Part shown: piece after piece, positions 25,880 through 34,587 of the stretch
Layout: every line of letters starts with the position of its first letter
Position numbering within the stretch: the first letter of the stretch is position 1
DNA from: DAIOEK01 sp964648485
GTDB taxonomy: Bacteria; Chloroflexota; Anaerolineae; Anaerolineales; Anaerolineaceae
Length of the DNA stretch: 64,000 bases
NCBI GenBank assembly: GCA_964648485.1
Contig: CAZYOF010000004.1
Coordinates: 135,985-199,984, forward strand
Direction of reading: 5' to 3'
The notes under the pieces: model-generated
Told to the model about the DNA's origin: nothing
The model's database searches: none
Seen by the model: the letters and a program-made list of their open reading frames with translations, nothing else
Translations under genes and position numbers: made by a program

Positions 25880-27382
25880 GTGAGCGGATATTTCGACGAA
25901 CATAACATCTTACGCAAAATTCTGCTGATTCTAATGTTTATGGCAGGTATTGGTGTTCGCCTATTAGATTTAACTGATCCTCCATTGGATATTCACCCCA
26001 CCCGCCAGCTTCACTCAGCGATCATGGCTCGTGGATATTATTATGAGTCGCTTCAAGGTTCTCCTGAATGGATGGTGAAAGCTGCAGCCCAACAAGCCAG
26101 AAGGGAAGCAGTAATTGAGCCCCCAATCCTCGAACATATTACCGCGTGGGGTTATCAACTCATGGGTGGCGAGAATGTCTGGATAGCGCGATTGTTATCT
26201 TCCATTTTCTGGGTTGTTGCCGGATTGGCTGTTTACAGTCTTGCCAGGAAATTATCAAATCATGATGGCGCAGTGCTAGCGCTGGGGGTTTATCTGTTAA
26301 TGGTTTACGGAGTACAGGCATCTCGTACTTTTCAACCAGATCCGTTGATGGTAAGTCTGATGGCGGCTGCCTGGTGGGGTTTTTATTCCTGGCAGGAAAA
26401 ACCAACCTTTAAGTGGGCGGTAATTGCAGGATTGATTAGCGGATTGGCGATATTTGTTAAAAACTCTGTTGTGTTTTTTCTCGCAATCCCCTATGCGATT
26501 GTCGTTCTTGAAAAGGGATGGAAGCAAGCACTAAAGGATAAACAGACTTGGCTGGTGGTTCTTCTGACCATTACTCCTGCTCTTGGGTATATCATATACG
26601 GAACATATTTTGCTGGATTTTTAAACCAGCAGTTTAATTTTCGCGTTTTCCCCAACCTCTGGATTGAACTGGCAAATTATTCGCGTTGGTTTAAACAGGT
26701 GCAGGATACTGCAGGGTTACCTGCACTATTACTTGGATTGATTGGGATCCCATTTTTTTCAGGTGTGCGTCCTCTGAGGTTTATCCTGGGAATTTGGTTG
26801 GGCTATATTATGTATGGCTTGACATTTGCTTACCATATTGGCACACATGATTACTATCAGCTACCGTTACTGGTTGTGCTTTCCTTATCCATGTCTTCGG
26901 TGGGTCAGCATTTGATGGTCAGATGGAAGAATGGTTACCTCAACCGTATTTGGAAATTTTTCCCGTTCACTATTGCTATTCTGATGGTCATGGCAGGCTT
27001 CTGGTCTGGAAGGCTGCAATTACTTAAAGCAGACTACCGTGAGGAACCTGCATTCTGGCGTTCCCTGGGAGACAGGTTAAGAGAATATCCTGTGATCGGG
27101 TTGACTCAGGATTATGGTTACCGGATGACTTTTTACGGTTGGGATACAATCGAAAACTGGCAGGGGAGTGGCGACCTTGCTTTGAGAAAAATGGCTGGTA
27201 AAGACCAAGGCGATATTATTAACCTGCTGGAAAAGAATATTACGGGTAAACGTTATTTTCTGGTAACCTGGTTTGATGACTTTGAAAGACAAACTGAAGT
27301 GAAGGATTACCTTGACAACCACTTTCCGGTAGAAGATGGGAATGGTTTTCGTTTGTATGATTTATCAACCAGAATACAATAA
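25880..27382 (+). CDS. multi-pass membrane GT-C (PMT-like) glycosyltransferase
   Basis: A 500-residue protein starting at GTG 25880. About eleven hydrophobic segments follow a first outer loop DLTDPPLDIHPTRQLHSA that carries the acidic and His/Arg residues of GT39/PMT-like enzymes. A second outer loop ends in EPPILEHITAWGYQLMGG, the donor-side loop pattern of dolichyl-phosphate-mannose-type transferases. The C-terminal outer domain is small. It would take a lipid-linked sugar at the outer face. The gene lies between a GT2 and the Wzz-like gene. Donor and target not known. Confidence 0.72.
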   Translation: MSGYFDEHNILRKILLILMFMAGIGVRLLDLTDPPLDIHPTRQLHSAIMARGYYYESLQGSPEWMVKAAAQQARREAVIEPPILEHITAWGYQLMGGENVWIARLLSSIFWVVAGLAVYSLARKLSNHDGAVLALGVYLLMVYGVQASRTFQPDPLMVSLMAAAWWGFYSWQEKPTFKWAVIAGLISGLAIFVKNSVVFFLAIPYAIVVLEKGWKQALKDKQTWLVVLLTITPALGYIIYGTYFAGFLNQQFNFRVFPNLWIELANYSRWFKQVQDTAGLPALLLGLIGIPFFSGVRPLRFILGIWLGYIMYGLTFAYHIGTHDYYQLPLLVVLSLSMSSVGQHLMVRWKNGYLNRIWKFFPFTIAILMVMAGFWSGRLQLLKADYREEPAFWRSLGDRLREYPVIGLTQDYGYRMTFYGWDTIENWQGSGDLALRKMAGKDQGDIINLLEKNITGKRYFLVTWFDDFERQTEVKDYLDNHFPVEDGNGFRLYDLSTRIQ

Positions 27383-27438
27383 AGAATACGAAAGTAAAAC
27401 CAGAATTACAGTTTACCCATTCGATTGAGAGGTTATCT

Positions 27439-28191
27439 ATGTCAAGTGATAATCATGATCAGCTAAAAGCTAGCGATGGGTTAACAAAGCTGGCAATGAT
27501 CATACAAAACTGGAAAGTTTTATTAATCTCCATGTTGGTTGGTGCCGTAATCGGGCAGGCAGTTTTCTCACTGTTTCCCCCTCCTTTCAAAGCCCGTGCT
27601 GTGATGATAATGGATCAGAATCTTGAAGCGGTTTTTCCTGCAGCGCCTGATCGGGAGATATTTTATTTTCTTGAGCGCGAAACACAAAAATTGGAAGCAA
27701 TCGCTTGGTCAGATGTAGTCCTGGAAGAAGTTGTTGCTAGTGTTGATGGATATTCGCTTGATAATCTGCGCTCAGGTAGTCTGATATTATCTCAGCCATA
27801 CGACGGCGGCTGGAACATGTATGGAGTAGCTGATAACCAAGATGTTGCACGTAAACTCGCAAATGCATGGGCTGATAGTTTTTCAAAAGTTGTAAGGAAT
27901 GGTGTCGAAAATGCCCGGTTCTTGGAACAGGCACAGAAAGAGTTGGAAAGTATTCCGGCAGCTGAGCTAGGAACTTCTGAGAGGGCTAAAACGCTTAACA
28001 TCAAAATTACTGAATTAGAGAAGAATTCTCTGGGAATTCATCCTGAAATTGAGGTTTATCGCAGCGAAGCAACTAACATCAAAGTAATGCCTTCAGTTAA
28101 AACTGGCAGCTATATTTTCGTAGGAGCGATTTGTGGATTTGTTCTCGGAGTATTAAGTCTGGCTTTATGGAGGCGGGAAGATGGCGGATAA
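27439..28191 (+). CDS. Wzz-like polysaccharide chain-length / co-polymerase protein
   Basis: A 250-residue protein with two terminal membrane helices (about 27-47 and 222-242) and an extracytoplasmic, charged, helix-rich middle. The first helix is followed by the Pro-rich FPPPFKARA, as in Wzz proteins. It has no tyrosine kinase domain. Such proteins set polymer length together with a Wzy polymerase, and the next gene, overlapping by 11 bases, is O-antigen-polymerase-like. The periplasm-like part is shorter than in Gram-negative Wzz (250 against about 330 residues). Confidence 0.72.
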   Translation: MSSDNHDQLKASDGLTKLAMIIQNWKVLLISMLVGAVIGQAVFSLFPPPFKARAVMIMDQNLEAVFPAAPDREIFYFLERETQKLEAIAWSDVVLEEVVASVDGYSLDNLRSGSLILSQPYDGGWNMYGVADNQDVARKLANAWADSFSKVVRNGVENARFLEQAQKELESIPAAELGTSERAKTLNIKITELEKNSLGIHPEIEVYRSEATNIKVMPSVKTGSYIFVGAICGFVLGVLSLALWRREDGG

Positions 28192-29671
28192 GAAGAATCT
28201 GACTGCCCGACTCATCCGTTGGAGTCGATTTTTTTGGGCGTTGGTAGTACTCTTTCTGCCGGTAACCAGTTTTAGGTATTTTCCTTTCTTGGGGAAAGAC
28301 ACAATGGTTCGTCCGCTCGCGTATTATCCACTGGCTTTCCTGATTATATTGCTGGTTATCCGTATTGCATTTCTTGATTATCGCCCCAGATTCAATCGCT
28401 TGATTTTTTTACTGGCATTATTATTACTTGTTGCCTTTTCAGCTACTACAATAGGATATCTTCTTGAACCAATCCCCTTACATGGACAGCAATACATGGG
28501 TCGAGCACTGCGTGCCTGGGTTACACTTGGCGGGGGAGTTGTTTTCTTTCTTGTAACAATGATCATGAATCAGAACGAGGAAGACATTCGGTATACGCTA
28601 CGATGGCTCTATGTTGGTTTGGGATTGAGTATCATTTGGGGTGGCATCCAGTTTTTTTCCTATATGACTGATATTCCCGGACGGGCTGCTCTTTCAAAGA
28701 TCCAGACTTTGTTTTCTATTCGTAAACTCCTTGTTAAAGAGAGGGTCCCGGGTTTTGCGTATGAACCATCCTGGCTGGCAAATCAGTTGGCAACAATTTA
28801 TTTTCCGTGGTTATGGATATCCATACTCACTGGATATCGAGTTTTTAAGAAGAAGTGGATCGAACCCTCCATTCTAATTGGTGCCGGTTTCTTACTTGTG
28901 ATCACATTTTCAAGAGGCGGCTTGCTTATTGCTCTGGTTTCGTGTGCCATCAGTTTTCTGTTTATCAGACGCGATCTGATTAAAATAATTTGGAAATGGT
29001 TCACAAATCCTTTCAAGACAGGTCAGACCAGGCAGATTCTATTTCGTTTCCTGAGCCTGGTAGTGCTGTTGGGAATGATGTTTTCTGCTGGGTACTTAAT
29101 CAGCCAGAACCGCTATATATCAAAAATCTGGAAGTCAAATAAATCAAACTTGGTTGCCTACATTGTAGATGTCTCCGCTGGTCCACGTTTGGCTTACGCA
29201 TTGGCGGGTTGGGAAATATTTTCCGATCATCCCTGGACGGGGGTTGGAATGGGCGCAGCGGGTTTCTACCTGTATGATGTGATCCCAGAGTGGTCACAAA
29301 CCACACTCTCAGAAATCACCCGGCAGCTGACTCCAGAATCATGGTTGTTCCCCAACATTAAGAACCTGCATATCCGCGTCCTCGCGGAAACTGGCATACT
29401 TGGTTTTGCTTTTTATCTGATCTTTGGGGTTGGGTCTCTTGCCCAGATGGTTCTCATTTTGCGGAAATCAAAAGGTTTTATCCGCATGCTTGGAGGAGCT
29501 GGTCTGACCACCTGGATAGCGGTTTTCCTTTTCCACTTTACTCAGGATTCTCTAATTGACCCCAATGGTTGGTTCGGTTTAGGGATTTTCCTGGGTTTGG
29601 CAGTAAATATTTTTATTTCACAAAAAGAAACAAATAAAAGCACTTATGATTCCATGTTATCATTGACCTGA
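28181..29671 (+). CDS. O-antigen polymerase/ligase-like membrane protein (Wzy/WaaL type)
   Basis: A 496-residue protein with about eleven to twelve hydrophobic segments and one large outer loop in the C-terminal half. This loop contains the GWEIFSDHPWTGVGMGAAGFY segment, whose H-P-hxGxG pattern is the Wzy_C signature, followed by NLHIRVLAETG. It overlaps the Wzz-like gene, which supports polymerase over ligase. It would join lipid-linked repeats outside the cytoplasmic membrane. No Wzx flippase is seen in the window. Confidence 0.78.
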   Translation: MADKKNLTARLIRWSRFFWALVVLFLPVTSFRYFPFLGKDTMVRPLAYYPLAFLIILLVIRIAFLDYRPRFNRLIFLLALLLLVAFSATTIGYLLEPIPLHGQQYMGRALRAWVTLGGGVVFFLVTMIMNQNEEDIRYTLRWLYVGLGLSIIWGGIQFFSYMTDIPGRAALSKIQTLFSIRKLLVKERVPGFAYEPSWLANQLATIYFPWLWISILTGYRVFKKKWIEPSILIGAGFLLVITFSRGGLLIALVSCAISFLFIRRDLIKIIWKWFTNPFKTGQTRQILFRFLSLVVLLGMMFSAGYLISQNRYISKIWKSNKSNLVAYIVDVSAGPRLAYALAGWEIFSDHPWTGVGMGAAGFYLYDVIPEWSQTTLSEITRQLTPESWLFPNIKNLHIRVLAETGILGFAFYLIFGVGSLAQMVLILRKSKGFIRMLGGAGLTTWIAVFLFHFTQDSLIDPNGWFGLGIFLGLAVNIFISQKETNKSTYDSMLSLT

Positions 29672-29696
29672 TATTCTAAGCACACAGGGATTCAAC

Positions 29697-30428
29697 ATGA
29701 TCATATTATCTGTGGGTATGCCGCGCGCCGGGTCTGGTTGGTATTATAACTTGATGCATGATCTGGTTATGACTGTGGGGGGGACGGATGCCAGGAGCAT
29801 TCGAACGACATATAATCTGGAAACTGTCCTAACTGAAGTAAACTGCAATATCAGCGCACTCACACTGCGACGTGTGAGTCGCGTTTTATTGCCTTCCTGG
29901 CAGGGAAAAACATTCACAATTAAAGCCCATTCTGGTCCGACACTGGTTTCTGATGTTGCTTCTGGTTTAGGCTGGATGCGCATCTCATATATATATCGTG
30001 ATCCACGAGATGCATTACTTTCTGCCATGGACTTTGGTAAAAGAACACTGGAAAAGGGAAAGCCAAATGCATTCTCGCATCTCACCAATCTTGATCAAGC
30101 GATTCATTTTATGCTTCGCTATTGTGAAATATGGAAAGCCTGGATGAAAAGGGATCAAGTGCTGCATTCCCGTTATGAAGACCTGTTGTCCAATTATGAT
30201 CAGGAAGTAGCCAGACTACTTGAATTCCTAAAAATTCCTGCTCAGAGAAACGAGGTTCAATTGGTCATAGAAAAATATCGCCCCGGACAGGCTAAAGAGG
30301 GACGGGATGGCCTTCATTTTTTTAAAGGCCAAATTGGAAGATTCAGAGAGAAGTTCTCAACTGAAGATCAGGAAAAAATGGTGAAAGCTTTCAAACCATA
30401 CCTGGATGATATGGGATATTTGATTTGA
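29697..30428 (+). CDS. PAPS-dependent sulfotransferase family protein
   Basis: A 243-residue, compact form. PSB loop MPRAGSGWYYN (8-18) begins almost at the N-terminus and the 3'-phosphate loop is YRDPRDALLS (RDPRD 101-105). RYEDLLSNY near 158 and FFKGQIGRF near the C-terminus match the family. The usual Lys of the PSB loop (PKxG) is Arg here, a conservative change also found in some bacterial members. It is the fifth sulfotransferase of the locus and the only one downstream of the polymerase, so it might act late or on a different sugar. Confidence 0.8.
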   Translation: MIILSVGMPRAGSGWYYNLMHDLVMTVGGTDARSIRTTYNLETVLTEVNCNISALTLRRVSRVLLPSWQGKTFTIKAHSGPTLVSDVASGLGWMRISYIYRDPRDALLSAMDFGKRTLEKGKPNAFSHLTNLDQAIHFMLRYCEIWKAWMKRDQVLHSRYEDLLSNYDQEVARLLEFLKIPAQRNEVQLVIEKYRPGQAKEGRDGLHFFKGQIGRFREKFSTEDQEKMVKAFKPYLDDMGYLI

Positions 30429-30462
30429 GATATCCAATTCATAGAATAAGTCAAAAATTCTT

Positions 30463-31920
30463 ATGTGGTTCTTAAACCTGCTTAAACCGCCACCGGTTGG
30501 CGATCCCAATGAACCTCGTTGGAAGTATTCCATTTTAGGTTTATTAGTAATTTTATTGATGATTGGAATCGCCCTGTATATTTATACAGGGACGTTCTCA
30601 CGCTTCCAGGCAGATGATTACTGCTCATCGCGTTTGCTACGGGAAGAAGGATACCTGAGCGCCCAGATAAAATCATATACAACCTGGTCGAATCGGTACT
30701 CCACCATGCTGGTTACGGGAGTCGTGGATGTGTTTGATATTGCTGGAATTCGCTTCCTTCCGGGAGTCCTAATTGCGGGGCTCTTCTCAAGTATTTACTT
30801 TCTATTCAAACGCATTTTGATTCGGTTGGGTAGAAAAATCAACGGGATCATATTGTTTGGTCTGACCAGTATTGTCACATTTTTTTCGATTTACACATCA
30901 CCAAATCAATTCCAATCATTTTTCTGGCGATCAGGGAACATCACCTATACATTACCAGTGATTTGTCTGTTTCTCCTTTTGGCAATTCTGATTGACAATA
31001 ATCCGGATGATGACCATAACTGGCAGAAGGTGCTTATAGGGTTTTTCTCGTTTTTTGCAGCAGGTTTTTCAGAGACAAATGCTGCAATGCAAACCATCAT
31101 ACTTGGTACAGGTGTAATCGTTGTAATCTGGCTTGAGAATAAAACTGGAGTAAACAACCATAAGCGTAGCTGGTGGATAGTAGCTTTGGCGGGGACATTG
31201 GCGGGATTGATTGTGATTACTTTGGCACCGGGAAACACAATCCGCATGCAGCAGATGCCAGAACCCCCGGGCTTTTTCGAATGGGTTTTTCTCAGTTTGC
31301 GGTATAGTTTGGGCTTTATCTACAACAGTATCACTGGATACATTGTGCCAGTATTTGTAGTTATTTTACTTGGCTTTTTACTGGCTATTCAGACGCAGTG
31401 GCAGGATATTAAAATCAGTCATCTACTAAGATTGATGGTTGCGATTCTGATTATTGTTTATTTTGTGATAGTTGCTTGCTGTGCACCCAGCGCTTACGCG
31501 CAATCTGCTTATCCAGAAGACAGAGCATTTACAGGTGCAAAAATTCTATTTACTGGGGGCATAGTCTCTTTTGGTTATCTTCTTGGGATAATTTTCCAAT
31601 TAAGGAGAGCCAAATCGCCTGGTTTTAAATTCAAAATGCATCAGGCAAATGGTGCGTTTTTAATTCTCCTAATATGCGTTTACCTTATATATGCTGTCTT
31701 AAATGTATTGGTGGAAATACCTGATTATCTGAATCGTGCTATAGAATGGGATGAACGGGCTGAACAGATCTATTCATTGAGACAGGCAGGAGAGATGAAT
31801 CTCACAGTTAAAGCGCTGGATAGTTTTGAGCGGGTTCGTGAAATTTCTGATAATCCTGATTTATGGGTGAACCGTTGTGCTGCAGCTTATTACCAGGTAG
31901 ATTCGGTAATCGCGAAATGA
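30463..31920 (+). CDS. DUF6056-like multi-pass membrane protein (GT-C-like)
   Basis: A 485-residue protein with about eleven hydrophobic segments. The first outer loop reads FSRFQADDYCSSRLL and then YTTWSNRYS, the acidic-pair and W-x-x-R-Y pattern typical of the DUF6056 membrane family, which resembles GT-C enzymes. A second outer segment contains SFFWRSGNITYTLP. No close Shine-Dalgarno sequence is seen ahead of ATG 30463. It overlaps the next GT2 start by 4 bases, so it is likely part of the same transcript. Transfer of a sugar from a lipid carrier is the best guess. Confidence 0.6.
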   Translation: MWFLNLLKPPPVGDPNEPRWKYSILGLLVILLMIGIALYIYTGTFSRFQADDYCSSRLLREEGYLSAQIKSYTTWSNRYSTMLVTGVVDVFDIAGIRFLPGVLIAGLFSSIYFLFKRILIRLGRKINGIILFGLTSIVTFFSIYTSPNQFQSFFWRSGNITYTLPVICLFLLLAILIDNNPDDDHNWQKVLIGFFSFFAAGFSETNAAMQTIILGTGVIVVIWLENKTGVNNHKRSWWIVALAGTLAGLIVITLAPGNTIRMQQMPEPPGFFEWVFLSLRYSLGFIYNSITGYIVPVFVVILLGFLLAIQTQWQDIKISHLLRLMVAILIIVYFVIVACCAPSAYAQSAYPEDRAFTGAKILFTGGIVSFGYLLGIIFQLRRAKSPGFKFKMHQANGAFLILLICVYLIYAVLNVLVEIPDYLNRAIEWDERAEQIYSLRQAGEMNLTVKALDSFERVREISDNPDLWVNRCAAAYYQVDSVIAK

Positions 31921-32693
31921 TATCTCTACCAAAAGTTACCATTGTAACTCCCTCATACAACCAGGCAGAATTCCTGGAAGAAACGATTCTTTCTGTGCTT
32001 AATCAGAATTACCCCAATCTTGAATATTGGGTTATTGACGGCGGATCTACAGACGGAACAAAGGAAATTCTCAAGAAGTATAGTAACCGTTTAACTGGCT
32101 GGGTTTCTGAAAAGGATCAAGGTCAGACAGATGCCATCAATAAAGGCTTTTCACACGCTTCGGGAGATATTCTTGCGTGGATAAATTCAGACGATACCTA
32201 CCAACCGAATGCTATTTCCCAGGCGGTAAATTTGCTGGTTGAGCACCCAGAATGGGGCATGGTTTATGGTGATACCCAGTTTATCAATGAGCATGGTAAG
32301 ATCATCGGGAAATTCCCGGCCGCACAAACGGATTACGAGAAGCTCAGGCAGGGATATGTACACATTCCCCAGCAAGCTTCATTTTTTCGTGCTAACCTCT
32401 GGAATAAGATTGGTCCATTAGATCCAACTTTTTATTTTGCGATGGATTATGATCTTTGGGTAAGGTTAGCTAAAGAAGCACCGCTGGTGTATGTACGTCA
32501 GCTATGGGCAAATTTTCGTCTTCATGGAAGTGCAAAAACCATCTCTGCCGATGATCGCTGTTGGCCTGAGATGCTGAGAGTACATTACCGTGATGGCGGA
32601 AGTTTTTTTTCTGTTCTAACCTTCAAATATTATTTACGAAAGCTGGCTGCGCCCCTCATTTCATGGCGGAGACGTAGACAAATGCGTGCCTGA
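31917..32693 (+). CDS. GT2 family glycosyltransferase
   Basis: A 258-residue GT-A enzyme with VTIVTPSYNQAEFLEET, DGGSTDGT (41-48), EKDQGQTDAINKG and INSDD (89-93), plus FAMDYDLWVRLA as the acceptor-side block. ATG 31917 overlaps the stop of the membrane protein by ATGA; an ATG at 31863 lies deep inside that gene and was rejected. It is a paralogue of the GT2 at 24913 with the standard DQGQTDA. It is the last glycan gene on this strand. Confidence 0.83.
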   Translation: MISLPKVTIVTPSYNQAEFLEETILSVLNQNYPNLEYWVIDGGSTDGTKEILKKYSNRLTGWVSEKDQGQTDAINKGFSHASGDILAWINSDDTYQPNAISQAVNLLVEHPEWGMVYGDTQFINEHGKIIGKFPAAQTDYEKLRQGYVHIPQQASFFRANLWNKIGPLDPTFYFAMDYDLWVRLAKEAPLVYVRQLWANFRLHGSAKTISADDRCWPEMLRVHYRDGGSFFSVLTFKYYLRKLAAPLISWRRRRQMRA

Positions 32694-32740
32694 ACCACCT
32701 TCTCGTGTTATGATGATAATAAGTGCTCTGGAGGGTTAAG

Positions 32741-33121
32741 ATGTCCAATTCCACATCCAAAAATATCACACCAACCAACCCCGGATTTATTAAAGATCTG
32801 GTAATGAAGGCGAAACTTGTCTTCAGGTTAATGGGTGATAAACGAGTAAATCCACTGGTAAAGTTGATTCCTATTGGTTCAATTCTATATCTTGTGTTTC
32901 CCGCAGATTTTATGCCGATAATTCCCCTTGATGATATTGCTGTTCTTGGCGCAGGTATGTATCTGTTCATCGAACTATGCCCTTCTTTTGTAGTAGAAGA
33001 GCATCTTACCAATTTAAGAACAGTAACAGAGAACCCTTTCCGTGGCACAAAAGTAGATGAATTGATTGTGGATGGTGAGATAGTAGATCAAGAAACAGAA
33101 GAAATTACAGGTAAAGAATAA
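32741..33121 (+). CDS. DUF1232 (YkvA-like) small membrane protein
   Basis: A 126-residue protein starting at ATG 32741 with GGAGGG 5-6 bases upstream; the upstream GTG at 32723 is less likely. The middle (LVKLIPIGSILYLVFPADFMPIIPLDDIAVL) matches the DUF1232 pattern, in which a hydrophobic helix ends in Pro-Asp residues and an acidic pair follows. The C-terminal tail is acidic and polar. Function of the family is unknown. The gene is 10 bases from the next small gene and likely cotranscribed with it. Confidence 0.75.
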   Translation: MSNSTSKNITPTNPGFIKDLVMKAKLVFRLMGDKRVNPLVKLIPIGSILYLVFPADFMPIIPLDDIAVLGAGMYLFIELCPSFVVEEHLTNLRTVTENPFRGTKVDELIVDGEIVDQETEEITGKE

Positions 33122-33131
33122 GGAGGTACAA

Positions 33132-33353
33132 ATGGCGGAAAAACAATGGGAGAAATTGGAAACTTGTTATTGTGCTCATGCTGATATGGATGTAAGTTTG
33201 GAAGTAGAAACGATATATCCAGCAGATGTCCTGGGTGATGTTCCTCGTTTAGGAGCACATCGCTGTTCAAATGCGGTTTTTTGCAATCAATTAAACCAGG
33301 GCTCCTGCATTTATGCAGGAACAAACCCGGACGTTGATCCATTTCAGGATTAA
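33132..33353 (+). CDS. small Cys-rich protein of unknown function
   Basis: A protein of 73 residues with an almost perfect Shine-Dalgarno sequence (AAGGAGGT) ahead of the ATG, so translation should be strong. Cys residues at 12, 14, 45, 51 and 59 together with His16 and His43 could bind a metal such as zinc. There is no signal peptide and no membrane helix. I do not recognise the family. The gene ends at a strong bidirectional terminator. The two small genes at 32741 and 33132 may form their own short operon. Confidence 0.65.
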   Translation: MAEKQWEKLETCYCAHADMDVSLEVETIYPADVLGDVPRLGAHRCSNAVFCNQLNQGSCIYAGTNPDVDPFQD

Positions 33354-33392
33354 TTACAAAAACTGCTGGCAATCTACCAGCAGTTTTTGTAA
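33354..33392 (+). terminator. bidirectional intrinsic terminator
   Basis: Perfect 16-bp inverted repeat: left arm 33354-33369, loop CAATCTA, right arm 33377-33392. The GC part is CTGCTGG/CCAGCAG and A-tract/T-tract flank it on both sides, so it works for both strands. It separates the small Cys-rich gene (+) from the convergent Kbl gene (-). Confidence 0.9.
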
Positions 33393-33402
33393 TAGTATTT
33401 CA

Positions 33403-34587
33403 TTAATGTATAACTTTCAATCTTCGACCAACATTACGGAAAATCTCCAATCCCTGGTCCAGATCATTCCGGCTGTGTGCGGCAGAAATCATTACTCTGA
33501 TTCTGGCTTTGCCCTGAGGAACAGTAGGGAAGCCTAGAGCCATTGCAAAGACTCCTTGGTCAAACAATTCGGCGCTAAACTTTTTTGCCAATGTCACTTC
33601 CCCTAGCATGATGGGCGTGATAGGAGTAACGCTCACACCGGTATCAAAACCTGATTTTTTCATTTCACTTTTAAAGTAATCAGCATTTTGCCAGAGTTTA
33701 TCTACGAGCTCGGTGGATGTTGAAAGGATATCCACTGCGGCGATGCAGGCAGCCGTATCAGGAATGGTAAGCGCAGAGGAGAACAGGAAGGGCCGTCCAC
33801 GTTGTCGAAGCCATTCGATAACCACCGGATTTCCGGCTATTACCCCGCCCATCACTCCAAATGCCTTGGATAAAGTACCAATTTCCACGTCCACTTTTCC
33901 ATGAAGATTGAAATGGTCTACAATTCCACGTCCGCCTTTACCAATGACTCCTTCGCCATGTGCATCATCCACCATCAGGATGATGTCGTACCTGCTTGCG
34001 ACATCATAAATCTTGTCAAGCGGGGCTATATCTCCATCCATAGAGAATACGCCATCGGTAATAATAACTGCTCTCCGGTAAGTTCCCTTGGCTTCCCTGA
34101 TGACCTTTTCAAGGTCATCTACATCACAGTGCGAATAGCGAATAATTTTTGCACCAGATAACCGGCTGCCATCAATAATGCTTGCGTGATTTAATTCATC
34201 GGAAAATATCACATCTTCCTTACCCACCAATGCAGGCAGCACAGCACCATTAGCGCAAAATCCAGATTGAAAAGTAATCGCACTCTCTACACCTTTAAAT
34301 TCAGCCAGTTTTTGCTCAAGTTCTAGATGTAAACTATTGGTTCCCGCTATCGTTCGAACAGCACCGGGCCCAACACCAAATTTATGTATGGCTTCCTGTG
34401 CCGCGGCGGTTATCTTGGGATGATTTGCAAGACCCAAATAATTGTTCGAACAAAAATTGAGAACTTTTTTTCCATCTACTACCAACCAGGCTCCCTGAGG
34501 TGATTCGATAGTCCTGATGCGGTTATACGATCCAGTTTCTTGTAGCTTATTCAGTTCTTCCTGAATCCATAGCAGTTTTTCGCTCAT
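33403..34587 (-). CDS. kbl: glycine C-acetyltransferase / 2-amino-3-ketobutyrate CoA ligase
   Basis: A 394-residue PLP enzyme of the alpha-oxoamine synthase family. It carries NNYLGLANHP (48-57), NHAS (His134), the cofactor Asp207/His210 in VDDAHGEG and the Schiff-base Lys241 in TLSKAFG. Length and the N-terminal pattern (SPQGAWLVVDGKKVLNFCSNNYLG) fit Kbl better than BioF, though BioF activity cannot be excluded. Kbl splits 2-amino-3-oxobutyrate with CoA to glycine and acetyl-CoA in threonine breakdown. There is no threonine dehydrogenase next to it. The start, with AGGGAG upstream, lies inside the 3' end of the preceding gene (41-base overlap); a longer in-frame N-terminus from 34755 was rejected. 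Confidence 0.87.
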   Translation of the reverse strand: MSEKLLWIQEELNKLQETGSYNRIRTIESPQGAWLVVDGKKVLNFCSNNYLGLANHPKITAAAQEAIHKFGVGPGAVRTIAGTNSLHLELEQKLAEFKGVESAITFQSGFCANGAVLPALVGKEDVIFSDELNHASIIDGSRLSGAKIIRYSHCDVDDLEKVIREAKGTYRRAVIITDGVFSMDGDIAPLDKIYDVASRYDIILMVDDAHGEGVIGKGGRGIVDHFNLHGKVDVEIGTLSKAFGVMGGVIAGNPVVIEWLRQRGRPFLFSSALTIPDTAACIAAVDILSTSTELVDKLWQNADYFKSEMKKSGFDTGVSVTPITPIMLGEVTLAKKFSAELFDQGVFAMALGFPTVPQGKARIRVMISAAHSRNDLDQGLEIFRNVGRRLKVIH

